Made by a program: the position numbers and the translations under genes. Under the pieces are notes generated by a model that searched no databases, was not told where the DNA came from, and saw nothing but the letters and a program-made list of their open reading frames with translations. Of a DNA stretch of 64,000 nucleotides, positions 52,874 to 61,957 are shown piece by piece (within the stretch, counting starts at the first letter, position 1; every line of letters starts with the position of its first letter). Source of the stretch: Ancylomarina sp048268005 (GTDB taxonomy: Bacteria > Bacteroidota > Bacteroidia > Bacteroidales > Marinifilaceae); NCBI GenBank assembly GCA_048268005.1, contig JBLWWJ010000001.1, positions 868,001 through 932,000 on the forward strand. Reading direction: 5' to 3'.

Positions 52874-53052
52874 TAAGGCTAAAGTAAATAAGGCTAAAGG
52901 TTAAAGGTATGGGAATTAAGGATGAATTACTCAAATTTGAGTTATAGGCATTCTTGATGTCGACATCTGTGAATTTTGACTTGTACTCTTTTCGCCTCTC
53001 ATCTTTTACAAATCCAATAATTACGTTTCCTCTTTATCCTTTTTCCCTTTAA
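52874..53052. repeat. Mirrored AAAGGTTAAAG / TTTATCCTTT repeat between convergent genes
   Basis: Left arm units AAGGCTAAAG and AAAGGTTAAAGG, right arm units CTTTATCC, CCCTTTAATC and TTTATCCTTTAG, forming a loose inverted repeat in the 182-bp gap between the regulator and recQ stops. No standard terminator hairpin is present, so the repeat may serve that purpose. Confidence 0.55.
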
Positions 53053-54975
53053 TCATTTATCCTTTAGATTTTCCTCAACCCAATCCAGTATATCCTGATA
53101 GCGGTATCTTTCAAGTTTTCCAAAACCAGGCATGCCTTTAGCTTTAATCGTTGTGAATTTAGGCGTGTAAATACCACAAAGGAACTTGGTGATTAATTCC
53201 GGACTTTCTTTTCCTTTGAGACTGTCGCGTAGTTTATCTGTCAGATCATTAAAGATGAACGTGTTTAAATGAGGTAAATTGTCACTTTGGGCGACTTGTA
53301 CTGCGCCTGATGAGCAAACGGAGCAATGCCCACATTCATTTATGGGTAATGTCTCTCCAAAATAAGCTGCTAGCCTTGTGCTCAAACATTCTTTGGATTC
53401 AAATAAAGCAATCATATTCTCTATTCGTTTGACTTCAGCACCTTCTTTTTGCTTGAATTTTTCAAAAAGTTCTTTAGCTAACTGTTCTGTGTCGAAGTTT
53501 GAATCTTTTATTGAAAAGACATCTGCCATTTGTGATGCTTCCAATACTAACCAACCTTGTTCGCTGAAATATTCGAGAGCTGCGATTATGCGTTGACGGT
53601 CGAGTTTTGGGTTTTGTTTGATATTATCGAAATCAACGGTCCACCATTTTCTTGCCTTATTACAGGTGTTGAATACTTCCTGAATAAACTCTTTTCTTTC
53701 GCCTTTGAATTTGTTAATAATGGTTTGCTCATCAATATTTAGAGCGAATCGGTACGAAGCAAAGTAGGAGTTAAGAGGACGAAGAATACCCATGATCTCA
53801 AGATAAACCAATAAGGTCTTAATGGGCAACATACGAATGTTGCACAAAGCGGGAAGGTTGATTAACCTAACATCCCAAATTTCACCGGCAGATTGAATGA
53901 TATCCAGTAGTTTTTTGATTCCCTCATATTCGGGCGTATCGCCATATACAAAGTTTTCAAGTATATTCACATTGTCACGGTTGGCCAGAACCACACAGTT
54001 TGATGGATGGTTGTCTCTTCCAGCGCGACCAATTTCCTGCGAGTAGTTCTCAATAGATTTAGGTAAATCGTAATGAATGACGTTTCGAATATCGCTTTTG
54101 TCGATCCCCATACCGAAGGCAATGGTCGCCACGACGCATTTGATTTCGCTATTCATGAAACGATTTTGAATGGATTCTCTTGTCTCATTTTTCAAACCGG
54201 CATGGTAGGCTGTTGCGGCAATTCCCTTTGAAATTAGAAAGTTGGCTACATCTTCAGCTGTCTTTTGCAGGGTTACGTATATGATACTGGCTTCTTTTTC
54301 TTTTGTAGAGAGAATACTAGCTAATGTGTGATTCTTCTCAGTTTGTTTAACAGGTAAAACCTGAAGGTTTAAATTAGATCTATAAAAGCCTGTAACATTA
54401 ACATTCTCTTTCGTAATGTTGAATTTATGGCACATATCTTCAATAACCCTTGGTGTTGCAGTTGCTGTTAGCAATAGGCTTTGTTCGATATTGAATTCTT
54501 TTTGATAGGCGGGTAATTTGAGATAATCGGGGCGGAAATTGTGTCCCCATTCTGAGATACAGTGAGCTTCGTCAACAACAAGTAATGATATGGGAATTTC
54601 TTTGAGGAAACGACGAAAACGTTCGTTCTTAAAGCGTTCTACGGATATCATGAGTATCTTGTGTTTTTTATCTTTTATGCCTTTCATGACTTCTACTTCT
54701 TTTTCCCTTGATAGGCTTGAGTCTATACGAACGGCAGATATGTTTTTGGAGTGTAGAAAATCAAGTTGATCTTGTATTAAGGCTAAGAGCGGAGATACAA
54801 CCAATGTTAAGTTTGGAAGGGTTAGAGCAGGGAGCTGATAGCAGAGAGATTTACCTGAACCTGTTGGGAAGATGGCAATGGCAGATTCTCTATTCGTAAT
54901 TTTAGTAATCACCTCTTCTTGACCTTTACCGAAGGTTTGGAAGCCAAACTGTTGTTTAAGAAGTTGATGTATCAT
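53053..54975 (-). CDS. recQ: ATP-dependent DNA helicase RecQ
   Basis: 640 residues. Helicase motifs: motif 0 FGFQTFGKGQEEVI, Walker A PTGSGKSLCYQLPAL, DEAH box VVDEAHCISEWGHNFRPDY, TATATPRV, and HAGLKNETRESIQNRFM...VVATIAFGMGIDKSDIRNVIHYDLPKSIENYSQEIGRAGRD. The zinc-binding Cys cluster lies near 530-560 (ECGHCSVCSSG). The HRDC domain of full-length RecQ is not apparent; the end (GIYTPKFTTIKAKGMPGFGKLERYRYQDILDWVEENL) takes its place. Unwinds recombination intermediates in the cytosol. Confidence 0.92.
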   Translation of the reverse strand: MIHQLLKQQFGFQTFGKGQEEVITKITNRESAIAIFPTGSGKSLCYQLPALTLPNLTLVVSPLLALIQDQLDFLHSKNISAVRIDSSLSREKEVEVMKGIKDKKHKILMISVERFKNERFRRFLKEIPISLLVVDEAHCISEWGHNFRPDYLKLPAYQKEFNIEQSLLLTATATPRVIEDMCHKFNITKENVNVTGFYRSNLNLQVLPVKQTEKNHTLASILSTKEKEASIIYVTLQKTAEDVANFLISKGIAATAYHAGLKNETRESIQNRFMNSEIKCVVATIAFGMGIDKSDIRNVIHYDLPKSIENYSQEIGRAGRDNHPSNCVVLANRDNVNILENFVYGDTPEYEGIKKLLDIIQSAGEIWDVRLINLPALCNIRMLPIKTLLVYLEIMGILRPLNSYFASYRFALNIDEQTIINKFKGERKEFIQEVFNTCNKARKWWTVDFDNIKQNPKLDRQRIIAALEYFSEQGWLVLEASQMADVFSIKDSNFDTEQLAKELFEKFKQKEGAEVKRIENMIALFESKECLSTRLAAYFGETLPINECGHCSVCSSGAVQVAQSDNLPHLNTFIFNDLTDKLRDSLKGKESPELITKFLCGIYTPKFTTIKAKGMPGFGKLERYRYQDILDWVEENLKDK

Positions 54976-55183
54976 ATTCTAGAGCTTGTGTTTTAGATAG
55001 GAAGGCTATTGATAATTTTACAACGAAATTAATAAAATTGACCGATTAAAATTGGGCATCAAAACTAAATTTTTAAAATGAGATTCAATTTAGTTTGTTG
55101 TACAAATTCTCATTAATTTAGTTGGTTTGATTCTGAAGATCATAATTGTTTTAATTAATAATTTGTTAAAAGTTCCCTCAATT

Positions 55184-55213
55184 TTGACAATCAAATTGCA
55201 ATAGATACTTTTG
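55184..55213 (+). promoter_or_regulatory. Consensus promoter of the MATE gene (TTG-N19-TACTTTTG)
   Basis: TTG at 55184-55186, 19-bp spacer, TACTTTTG at 55206-55213: an exact match to the Bacteroidota consensus in both elements and spacing. Confidence 0.65.
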
Positions 55214-55228
55214 TGAGATATTACGCGA

Positions 55229-56653
55229 ATGCGTGATTTTATAACTTATCCAAGACTGAAGAGAGGCAAAATACGAATGATATATAGATTATTAAAAAAT
55301 ATTAAGACTCAATTGTCTCTTTCTAAGGTAGGTAAAGATTTGCTGACTCTGGCTTTGCCCATTATTGGAGCACATCTTTTACACACAGCTTACAACCTGA
55401 CCGATATGATTTGGGTGGGAGAACTTGGGAGTAATGCTGTTGCTGCAGTTGGATCAGCAGGCTTTTTCATTAATATAGGTTGGGCTTTGGCTTCGGTTAT
55501 TACCGTAGGTGTCAATGTGAAAATTGCACATTCGTTAGGTGCTAAAGATATGAAATCTGCCGGTCGATTTGCCATCTCGGGCCTTTGGGGTATCAGTTTC
55601 CTTTCAGCCATATTTACTGGTGTTCTACTAGTATGGCCATCTGAATTCATTGGCTTTTTTGAAATGAAGGATGTTATCGTCAATGAGATGGCAACCTCAT
55701 ACCTGATTATTGCAGCAAGTGGAGGAGTTCTTAATTTTACCAACTTGTTTTTTATCTCGATTTTTAACGCACAGGGTAAAACAAAAACCTCACTCAAGGC
55801 AAGTTTAGTTGGGACCTCCATAAATATTTTACTCGACCCTATCTTCATTTTTCTTTTAGATTTGGGTGTAGATGGTGCAGCTTATGCAACCATTATCGGT
55901 CGTTCTGTGTCCTTAATCTATTTTATTTTTGCCTTCAGGCGTAGTTCATTAATTAAGCTTAAAGGCTACTTCCCACATTTAGATAAAGTAAAATCTATTA
56001 TTACAGTTGGATTTCCTGCAGCTTTTCAGCGTATTTCTTTTTCTTTAATTTATATAGTAATGGCCCGTATTATTGCCGAATGGGGACCAACAGCAATTGC
56101 AGTACAAAAGATCGGGGTTCAGATCGAGGCCTTTACCTTTATGATTGTAGGTGGTTTGATGCAAGCTGTTACCATTACAGTCGGAAAACATTATGGCGCT
56201 AAGGATATGGATCAGATTCCCAAAGTCTTTCGTGCTGCCTGGCAAATGGCCTTTGTTGTGGGGCTATTAACTACTCTCATGTTTTTATTAATACCCGAAA
56301 CCTTATTCTCAGTATTTGTACCAGAGGCAGAAAGTATATCAATGGGTAAGAGCTATTTAAATATATTGGCTATCTCTCAGTTGTTTATGTGTATGGAGAT
56401 GATTGCTGCGGCAAATTTCCATGGTGTAGGTAAAACATCCGTTCCAGCAATGGTAAGTGTTATTTTTACGAGTTTACGCATTCCTCTGGCTTATGTTTTA
56501 GGCTTTTATACATTCCTTAGTTTAAATGGGGTTTGGTGGAGTATAAGTCTGACTAGTATTGTAAAAGGGGTTTTATTGTTTTTTATTTTAAAAGCTTATT
56601 TTAGGAAGAATAACTTGCGGTTTGAAAAGGTTTTTGTTTTCAGCAGAAAATAA
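55229..56653 (+). CDS. MATE-family multidrug/toxin exporter
   Basis: 474 residues if the ATG at 55229 is used, 458 if ATG at 55277 (MIYRLLKN) is. Twelve transmembrane segments in two homologous halves: LTLALPIIGAHLLHTAYNLTDMIWVGELG at the start, and ITVGFPAAFQRISFSLIYIVMARIIAEWGPTAIAVQKIG after the midpoint. MATE proteins export cationic drugs or metabolites in exchange for Na+ or H+. The substrate is unknown. Preceded by a consensus promoter; gshF follows 130 bp downstream. Confidence 0.9.
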   Translation: MRDFITYPRLKRGKIRMIYRLLKNIKTQLSLSKVGKDLLTLALPIIGAHLLHTAYNLTDMIWVGELGSNAVAAVGSAGFFINIGWALASVITVGVNVKIAHSLGAKDMKSAGRFAISGLWGISFLSAIFTGVLLVWPSEFIGFFEMKDVIVNEMATSYLIIAASGGVLNFTNLFFISIFNAQGKTKTSLKASLVGTSINILLDPIFIFLLDLGVDGAAYATIIGRSVSLIYFIFAFRRSSLIKLKGYFPHLDKVKSIITVGFPAAFQRISFSLIYIVMARIIAEWGPTAIAVQKIGVQIEAFTFMIVGGLMQAVTITVGKHYGAKDMDQIPKVFRAAWQMAFVVGLLTTLMFLLIPETLFSVFVPEAESISMGKSYLNILAISQLFMCMEMIAAANFHGVGKTSVPAMVSVIFTSLRIPLAYVLGFYTFLSLNGVWWSISLTSIVKGVLLFFILKAYFRKNNLRFEKVFVFSRK

Positions 56654-56785
56654 ACGACAATTAGTTTATATAACATTAGAATGAGATAAAGAAAATTAGT
56701 GACGACCATTGAATAGTAACTAAGTAGATTATTTAAATTGCTTAACTTTCAATAATATATATCTGAAGACTTAATAAGAAATTAT

Positions 56786-59095
56786 ATGAAAACCATTCAT
56801 AAAAACCTATTTGAAGTACTAGAGCATAAAAGTATCCGTAGCAGTATATGCGATGGTAGGTTTGGAATAGAAAAGGAAAATGTGCGTGTGGATAAAAGTG
56901 GTCATATGGCTACAACACCACATCCTGGTATTTTAGGTGATAAGTTCAAGCACCCATATATAACCACTGATTTTTCTGAATCTCAGGTTGAGATGATAAC
57001 ACCTCCTTTGGATAGTATTGATAAGGTTCATGGTTTTCTAGAGACCCTTCATGATGTGGTGACTCAAAATATTGGGGATGAGTTGCTGTGGCCACAATCT
57101 TTACCTCCATTATTGCCCGATGAAGAAGATATTCCAATCGCACAATTTGGTGATAAAGGAGCAGGTAAGGAGGAATACCGTGAGGTTTTGGCCAAACGAT
57201 ATGGTCGCGAAAGACAAATGCTAACAGGTATTCACTACAATTTCTCTTTGTCAGACCGACTTGAAAGGAAGTTGGTTAAGATTTGTTGCTCTGATGGTGA
57301 TGCGGAATCATTTCGAGAAGAACTGTATTTTAAAATGCTACGCAACTTTATGCGTTACCGTTGGTTTTTGGTTTGGCTTTTTGGTTCAAGTCCGGTTTCT
57401 GATCCATCTTTTAAGATGAAATCCTTAAAAACGGGAGAGAAAAAACAGGTTGTTTGTGGTCATGCTGTTTCTATTCGAACCAGTTCTGGTGGGTATCGAA
57501 ATGAAGAGGAATATTTTGTCGATTTCAATAGTTTGGATGCCTTTACAAAATCAATTTCTAAGTTGGTTGAGGAAGGCCGATTGGTAGGGCAAGAGGAACT
57601 TTATTTACCGATTCGCTTAAAGTTTGATGAGAATGAAAGAATTTCGCATGTTGAGGTTCGTTTATTAGATCTTGACCCCTATGAAAAAGCCGGAATATCT
57701 AAGGATAGATTAAATATGGTACACCTATTCTTGCTGCATTGTTTATTTAAAGATGAGCCCGATTTTTATGATGAAAAGCAACAGGAAATAGCCGCCAATA
57801 ATCAAGATCTGGTAGCCTGTTATGGGTTGAAATCAGATTTGAAACTCTCAAATTTCGATGGTGATGAGGTTTTTGTTCATGATTTTGGAAAAGAGATCTA
57901 TTATGAAATTCAAAAATTCCTGGATACAGCAAAACTATCAGATAAGGAGCAATATGTTTCAGCGATGAGACATTGCGAAGGTTTGATGAATGAAAATAGC
58001 TTGCGTACCTCGCTAAAAATTAGGGAAGATATAATGAAAGAAGGTTTCATAGATTTTCATATGAAGCAAGCAAGAAAATATCAGTTTGAGAGTGAACTCA
58101 GCAGCTTCCGTTTTCATGGCTTCGAAAATTTAGAACTTTCAACTCAGTTGTTGCTTAAGGCTGCTTTACGCCGTGGTGTTGAATTCGAGATTCTTGATCA
58201 GAATGAGAATTTTGTGCGTTTAAAGCAAGGTGATAAGCTTGAATATGTGATGCAAGCAACTCGTACATCTTTGGATAATTATAGTTCAGTTCTAATGATG
58301 GAGAATAAGTTGGTGACTAAAACAATTCTCGATGAATTTGGAATTAGCGTACCAGGTGGAATGAATTATTTGTTTAAGGAGAAAGCACTTTCTGATTTTG
58401 AGCTTTTTGAAGGTCGTGCTATCGTCATTAAACCGAAATCGACTAATTTTGGTTTAGGAATCAGTATTCTTAAAGAAAACAACAAAGAAGACGTTTATCA
58501 GCGGGCTGTAGAAATTGCTTTTGAACATGATAATAGTATCCTGATTGAAGATTTTGTTCCTGGTAGAGAATTTCGATTCTTTGTGATGGGCGAAAAGGTT
58601 GTGGGTATTTTACATCGTGTGCCGGCTAATGTAAAAGGTGATGGTCAATCTACTATTCGTGAACTTGTTATTCAAAAGAATTTAGATCCCTTACGAGGGA
58701 AAGGTTATGTAACACCTTTGGAGAAGATTAATCTGGGCGAAGCAGAAGAAATGTTCTTAGCGGATCAGAATCTGACTTTTGATGATGTTCCTGTTGTTGA
58801 TGAGATCGTTTATTTAAGGGAGAACTCTAATATTAGTACGGGAGGTGATAGTATTGACTTTACGGATGATATTCACCAATCATATAAAGATATTGCTATA
58901 AAAGCAACGAAAGCTTTGGATGTTGAAATCACAGGTCTGGATATGATGATTACTGATGTAAAAGAACCGGCAACAGATAAGAACTACTCGATCATTGAAA
59001 TGAACTTTAATCCCGCTATCCATATTCATTGTTATCCTTATATTGGTGAGAATAGATATTTGAATGAAAAAGTTCTGGATTCATTAGGTTTCTAA
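56786..59095 (+). CDS. gshF: Bifunctional glutamate-cysteine ligase/glutathione synthetase
   Basis: 769 residues. The first 480 are a GshA-type ligase: RFGIEKENVRVDKSGHMATTPHPGILGDKFKHPYITTDFSESQVEMITPP, GIHYNFSLS and VEVRLLDLDPYEKAGI. The last 280 form an ATP-grasp domain replacing GshB: VTKTILDEFGISVPGG, AIVIKPKSTNFGLGISIL, ILIEDFVPGREFRFFVMG and EMNFNPAIHIHCYPYIGE. One protein therefore makes glutathione from glutamate, cysteine and glycine. Such fusions are best known from Firmicutes and Pasteurellaceae. It has its own terminator. Confidence 0.92.
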   Translation: MKTIHKNLFEVLEHKSIRSSICDGRFGIEKENVRVDKSGHMATTPHPGILGDKFKHPYITTDFSESQVEMITPPLDSIDKVHGFLETLHDVVTQNIGDELLWPQSLPPLLPDEEDIPIAQFGDKGAGKEEYREVLAKRYGRERQMLTGIHYNFSLSDRLERKLVKICCSDGDAESFREELYFKMLRNFMRYRWFLVWLFGSSPVSDPSFKMKSLKTGEKKQVVCGHAVSIRTSSGGYRNEEEYFVDFNSLDAFTKSISKLVEEGRLVGQEELYLPIRLKFDENERISHVEVRLLDLDPYEKAGISKDRLNMVHLFLLHCLFKDEPDFYDEKQQEIAANNQDLVACYGLKSDLKLSNFDGDEVFVHDFGKEIYYEIQKFLDTAKLSDKEQYVSAMRHCEGLMNENSLRTSLKIREDIMKEGFIDFHMKQARKYQFESELSSFRFHGFENLELSTQLLLKAALRRGVEFEILDQNENFVRLKQGDKLEYVMQATRTSLDNYSSVLMMENKLVTKTILDEFGISVPGGMNYLFKEKALSDFELFEGRAIVIKPKSTNFGLGISILKENNKEDVYQRAVEIAFEHDNSILIEDFVPGREFRFFVMGEKVVGILHRVPANVKGDGQSTIRELVIQKNLDPLRGKGYVTPLEKINLGEAEEMFLADQNLTFDDVPVVDEIVYLRENSNISTGGDSIDFTDDIHQSYKDIAIKATKALDVEITGLDMMITDVKEPATDKNYSIIEMNFNPAIHIHCYPYIGENRYLNEKVLDSLGF

Positions 59096-59113
59096 TACAA
59101 CTTGATATGAATT

Positions 59114-59147
59114 AAATAGTCTAATATTTGTATTAGACTATTTTTTT
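59114..59147 (+). terminator. Intrinsic terminator of gshF
   Basis: Stem ATAGTCTAATA/TATTAGACTAT with loop TTTG and T7 after it. Confidence 0.88.
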
Positions 59148-59185
59148 GGATATTTTGTTAAGCCTACCAAACCTATAATCTATTC

Positions 59186-59569
59186 ATGAGTGTTAAGTAT
59201 TCCTATATTGATTACATGGGGCGTCGTATTCTATACAGAGAATTCATAAAAGAGGTGAGTATAGATGATGTTATCGCATCTTTTGAAGAAATTCTCGATA
59301 AGGAGATGCTTACCGATAATACTTGCGGAATCATTACAGATCTAAGAGGTGTTACGCTTGAAGTTAATCCTAAAGTGTTTAAAAAGATATCAGGGTTCAT
59401 GAAAAGAAATCCTGAATTGTATAAGTATAAATTAGCAGCCATCACAGATTCTCCCAAACAAGTCGTTCTCGCTACTCTTGTAAGCAAACTTAGTTCAAAA
59501 TTGAAGGTGAAACCTTTCTCAACTTATGAGGCATCAGTAAAATGGATGACTGAAAACATATCTGTTTAG
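59186..59569 (+). CDS. Small STAS/SpoIIAA-like protein, first of a tandem pair
   Basis: 127 residues. Predicted alternation of strands and helices: VKYSYIDYMGRRILYREFIKEVSIDDVIASFEEIL, then GIITDLRGVTLEVNPKVFKKISGFMKRNPEL and YKYKLAAITDSPKQVVLATL. The CGIITDLRG strand followed by a helix resembles STAS or SpoIIAA-type folds. The reading is tentative and no catalytic motif is seen. Its next neighbour is a 45-50% identical copy. Probably cytosolic. Confidence 0.6.
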   Translation: MSVKYSYIDYMGRRILYREFIKEVSIDDVIASFEEILDKEMLTDNTCGIITDLRGVTLEVNPKVFKKISGFMKRNPELYKYKLAAITDSPKQVVLATLVSKLSSKLKVKPFSTYEASVKWMTENISV

Positions 59570-59677
59570 ATGCGGATTGAATAGTTTTTCAAAAAATGGC
59601 ATGTTTTACAAGATCAAGTCTTATTTGTAATATTCTACTAATATGAATAATATTGAACTTGACTAAACTTGTTTTGC

Positions 59678-60049
59678 ATGAATGTTGAGTATTCATATAT
59701 TGATGTTTTAGAGAAAAGAATTCTTTGTAGGAAATTTACAGAGAATGCGAGCTTAAAAGATGTGATTTCTTCTTTTGAGGATATCATGACAAATCAAATG
59801 CTTTCTGAAAATACAGTCGGAATAATCAGTGACTTAAGGGGTGTTCAGTTTGATGTTAATCCCAATGTTTTCAAGAAAGTTTCCACTTTTTTAAAATCAC
59901 ACCCAGAACTATATAAGTACAAATTAGCGGCAATAACAGATACACCTAAACAGGTTGTTATGGTTATTATTGCCAATAAGGTGAATTCAAAATTAAACGC
60001 GAAACCCTTTTCGACATATGAAGCTGCTATGGCATGGTTGATGGAGTAG
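59678..60049 (+). CDS. Small STAS/SpoIIAA-like protein, second of a tandem pair
   Basis: About 123 residues from ATG at 59678 (MNVEYSYID). It repeats the previous protein segment by segment: VGIISDLRGVQFDVNPNVFKKVSTFLKSHPELYKYKLAAITDTPKQVVMVI and KPFSTYEAAMAWL. The shared core NPxVFKK, PELYKYKLAAITD and KPFSTYEA shows a duplication. Function unknown. The 110-bp gap between the copies and the lack of a shared terminator leave open whether they are co-transcribed. Confidence 0.6.
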   Translation: MNVEYSYIDVLEKRILCRKFTENASLKDVISSFEDIMTNQMLSENTVGIISDLRGVQFDVNPNVFKKVSTFLKSHPELYKYKLAAITDTPKQVVMVIIANKVNSKLNAKPFSTYEAAMAWLME

Positions 60050-60139
60050 CACTTTTACCATTCAGAAATGAAATATGTTTTAAAGCTAAGATGTTGTAGA
60101 ATACACCGTCTAAAAATCGACTCTAATTATTTTATTGTT

Positions 60140-60147
60140 TAAATTTG
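60140..60147 (+). promoter_or_regulatory. -7 box (TAAATTTG) of the fumarase gene
   Basis: Exact TAnnTTTG about 75 bp before the fumarase start; no TTG at 19-bp spacing. Confidence 0.4.
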
Positions 60148-60220
60148 TAGATCTGTAGTTGGAAATTGTTCGATTACAGAATAAAATAGATTAGACTATT
60201 CAAATTTTAAAGCAATAAAG

Positions 60221-61825
60221 ATGTCCGATTTTAACTACCAAAAACCTTATCCAATTACTAAGGATACAACTAAATACCGTCTGTTAACAAAAGACTTTGT
60301 GTCAACAATTGACGTAGATGGAAGAAAAATCCTTAAAGTAGATCCTAAGGGACTTGAAATGCTTTCGAAGCAGGCTTTTGCTGATGTTTCTTTTTATTTG
60401 CGTCCAGCACATCTTGAGAAATTGAGAACCATACTTCAGGATCCTGAAGCTTCCGATAACGATCGATTTGTAGCACACACCATGCTTTTGAATCAGGTTG
60501 TTTCTGCAGAAGGTGAATTACCTACTTGTCAGGATACAGGAACTGCGATTGTTGTTGGTAAAAAAGGAGAAGACGTTTATACAGGTGTTGATGATGCCAA
60601 GCATTTATCACAAGGCGTTTACGACACATATCAGGAGCGTAACCTTCGTTATTCTCAAGTGGTTCCTTTTAGCATGTTTGAGGAGAAGAATACTGGTAAT
60701 AACTTGCCAGCTCAAATTGATATTTACGCCAATCAAGGGAATGCTTACGAATTCCTATTCTTAACAAAGGGTGGCGGTTCTGGAAATAAAACCTTTTTGT
60801 ATCAGCAAACTAAGGCTTTATTGAATGAAGAAAACCTGACTAAGTTTATCACCGAGAAAATTAAAGATCTGGGTACTTCGGCTTGTCCGCCTTATCATTT
60901 AGCACTTGTTATTGGTGGAACCTCAGCAGAAGCTAATTTGGCGACTGTAAAGAAGGCATCAACAGGATATTTTGATCATTTACCTAATGAGGGTAACGAA
61001 GGTGGCCAGGCATTTCGCGATTTAGAGTGGGAGAAACGTGTTGTTGATATTTGTCGTAACAGTGAGATTGGAGCTCAGTTTGGTGGTAAGTATTTCGTTC
61101 ACGATGTGAAAGTTATTCGTCTACCTCGTCATGCGGCTTCTTGTCCTGTAGGATTAGGTGTAAGCTGTTCTGCTGATAGAAATATTAAAGCAAAGATTAA
61201 TGAAGATGGTATTTTCTTGGAAGAATTAGAGAAGGAACCATTTAAGTATCTACCAAAAGAAGCACCGCACCTAAAGGATGCTGTTGAGATTGATTTGGAT
61301 CAGCCTATGGAAGATATCCGTAAGGAGTTGTCCAAATACCCAATTAAAACTCGATTGAGTTTAAGTGGAACTCTAATTGTAGCTCGTGATATTGCTCACG
61401 CACAAATTAAGCAAATGCTAGACGAAGGCAAAGAGATGCCTGAGTATTTCAAAAATCATCCGGTATACTATGCCGGACCAGCGAAAACACCTAAGGGTAT
61501 GCCTTCAGGAAGTTTCGGACCAACAACGGCAGGTCGAATGGATTCCTATGTCGATGTTTTTCAAAAAGTAGGTGGATCTATGGTGATGGTTGCTAAAGGA
61601 AATCGTTCTAAAGCTGTGACAGATGCTTGTCATGCCAATGGTGGATTCTATTTGGGATCAATCGGAGGTCCAGCTGCAGTTTTAGCAAAAAATAGTATTA
61701 AATCTATCGAGGTCATTGATTTTCCTGAATTAGGAATGGAAGCGGTTCGTAAGATTCGCGTTGAGAATTTCCCGGCATTTATCATTGTTGATGATAAAGG
61801 GAATGACTTTTTTGCAAATCTTTAA
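60221..61825 (+). CDS. fumA: Class I fumarate hydratase
   Basis: 534 residues. Class I fumarases hydrate fumarate to malate with a 4Fe-4S cluster. Cluster ligands are visible: CQDTGTA near 105, CRNSEIGAQFGGKYFVHDVKVIRLPRHAASCPVG near 280-310. GKGNRSKAVTDACHANGGFYLGSIGGPAA near 450-480 is the C-terminal domain motif. The enzyme is oxygen-sensitive, which fits an organism carrying a bat operon. Alone in its transcript; a 16-bp inverted repeat follows it. Symbol follows the family; fumB would be equally valid. Confidence 0.93.
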   Translation: MSDFNYQKPYPITKDTTKYRLLTKDFVSTIDVDGRKILKVDPKGLEMLSKQAFADVSFYLRPAHLEKLRTILQDPEASDNDRFVAHTMLLNQVVSAEGELPTCQDTGTAIVVGKKGEDVYTGVDDAKHLSQGVYDTYQERNLRYSQVVPFSMFEEKNTGNNLPAQIDIYANQGNAYEFLFLTKGGGSGNKTFLYQQTKALLNEENLTKFITEKIKDLGTSACPPYHLALVIGGTSAEANLATVKKASTGYFDHLPNEGNEGGQAFRDLEWEKRVVDICRNSEIGAQFGGKYFVHDVKVIRLPRHAASCPVGLGVSCSADRNIKAKINEDGIFLEELEKEPFKYLPKEAPHLKDAVEIDLDQPMEDIRKELSKYPIKTRLSLSGTLIVARDIAHAQIKQMLDEGKEMPEYFKNHPVYYAGPAKTPKGMPSGSFGPTTAGRMDSYVDVFQKVGGSMVMVAKGNRSKAVTDACHANGGFYLGSIGGPAAVLAKNSIKSIEVIDFPELGMEAVRKIRVENFPAFIIVDDKGNDFFANL

Positions 61826-61854
61826 GACGTTAAATAGAAAAAAGTAATTCTAGT

Positions 61855-61903
61855 TTTATGATTTAGACATTTAATTATATAGATTTCATGTCTAAATCAT
61901 AAA
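61855..61903. promoter_or_regulatory. Long perfect inverted repeat between fumarase and ferritin
   Basis: TTTATGATTTAGACAT and ATGTCTAAATCATAAA are perfect 16-bp arms with a 17-bp spacer. It starts 30 bp after the fumarase stop and ends 8 bp before the ferritin -7 box, so it covers the ferritin -33 region. It may be a terminator/stability hairpin for fumarase mRNA, an operator for ferritin, or both. Confidence 0.55.
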
Positions 61904-61910
61904 TAAAAAT

Positions 61911-61918
61911 TATTTTTG
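61911..61918 (+). promoter_or_regulatory. -7 box (TATTTTTG) of the ferritin gene
   Basis: Exact TAnnTTTG 40 bp before the ferritin ATG. No -33 TTG; the inverted repeat occupies that position. Confidence 0.45.
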
Positions 61919-61957
61919 AATCAGAAAAATCAAATATACAACACTAAAAATAATATT

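Noticed and set aside
55390..55848. 152-codon open frame antisense to the MATE gene
   Set aside because: It lies within the well-supported MATE coding region and its product has no family signature.
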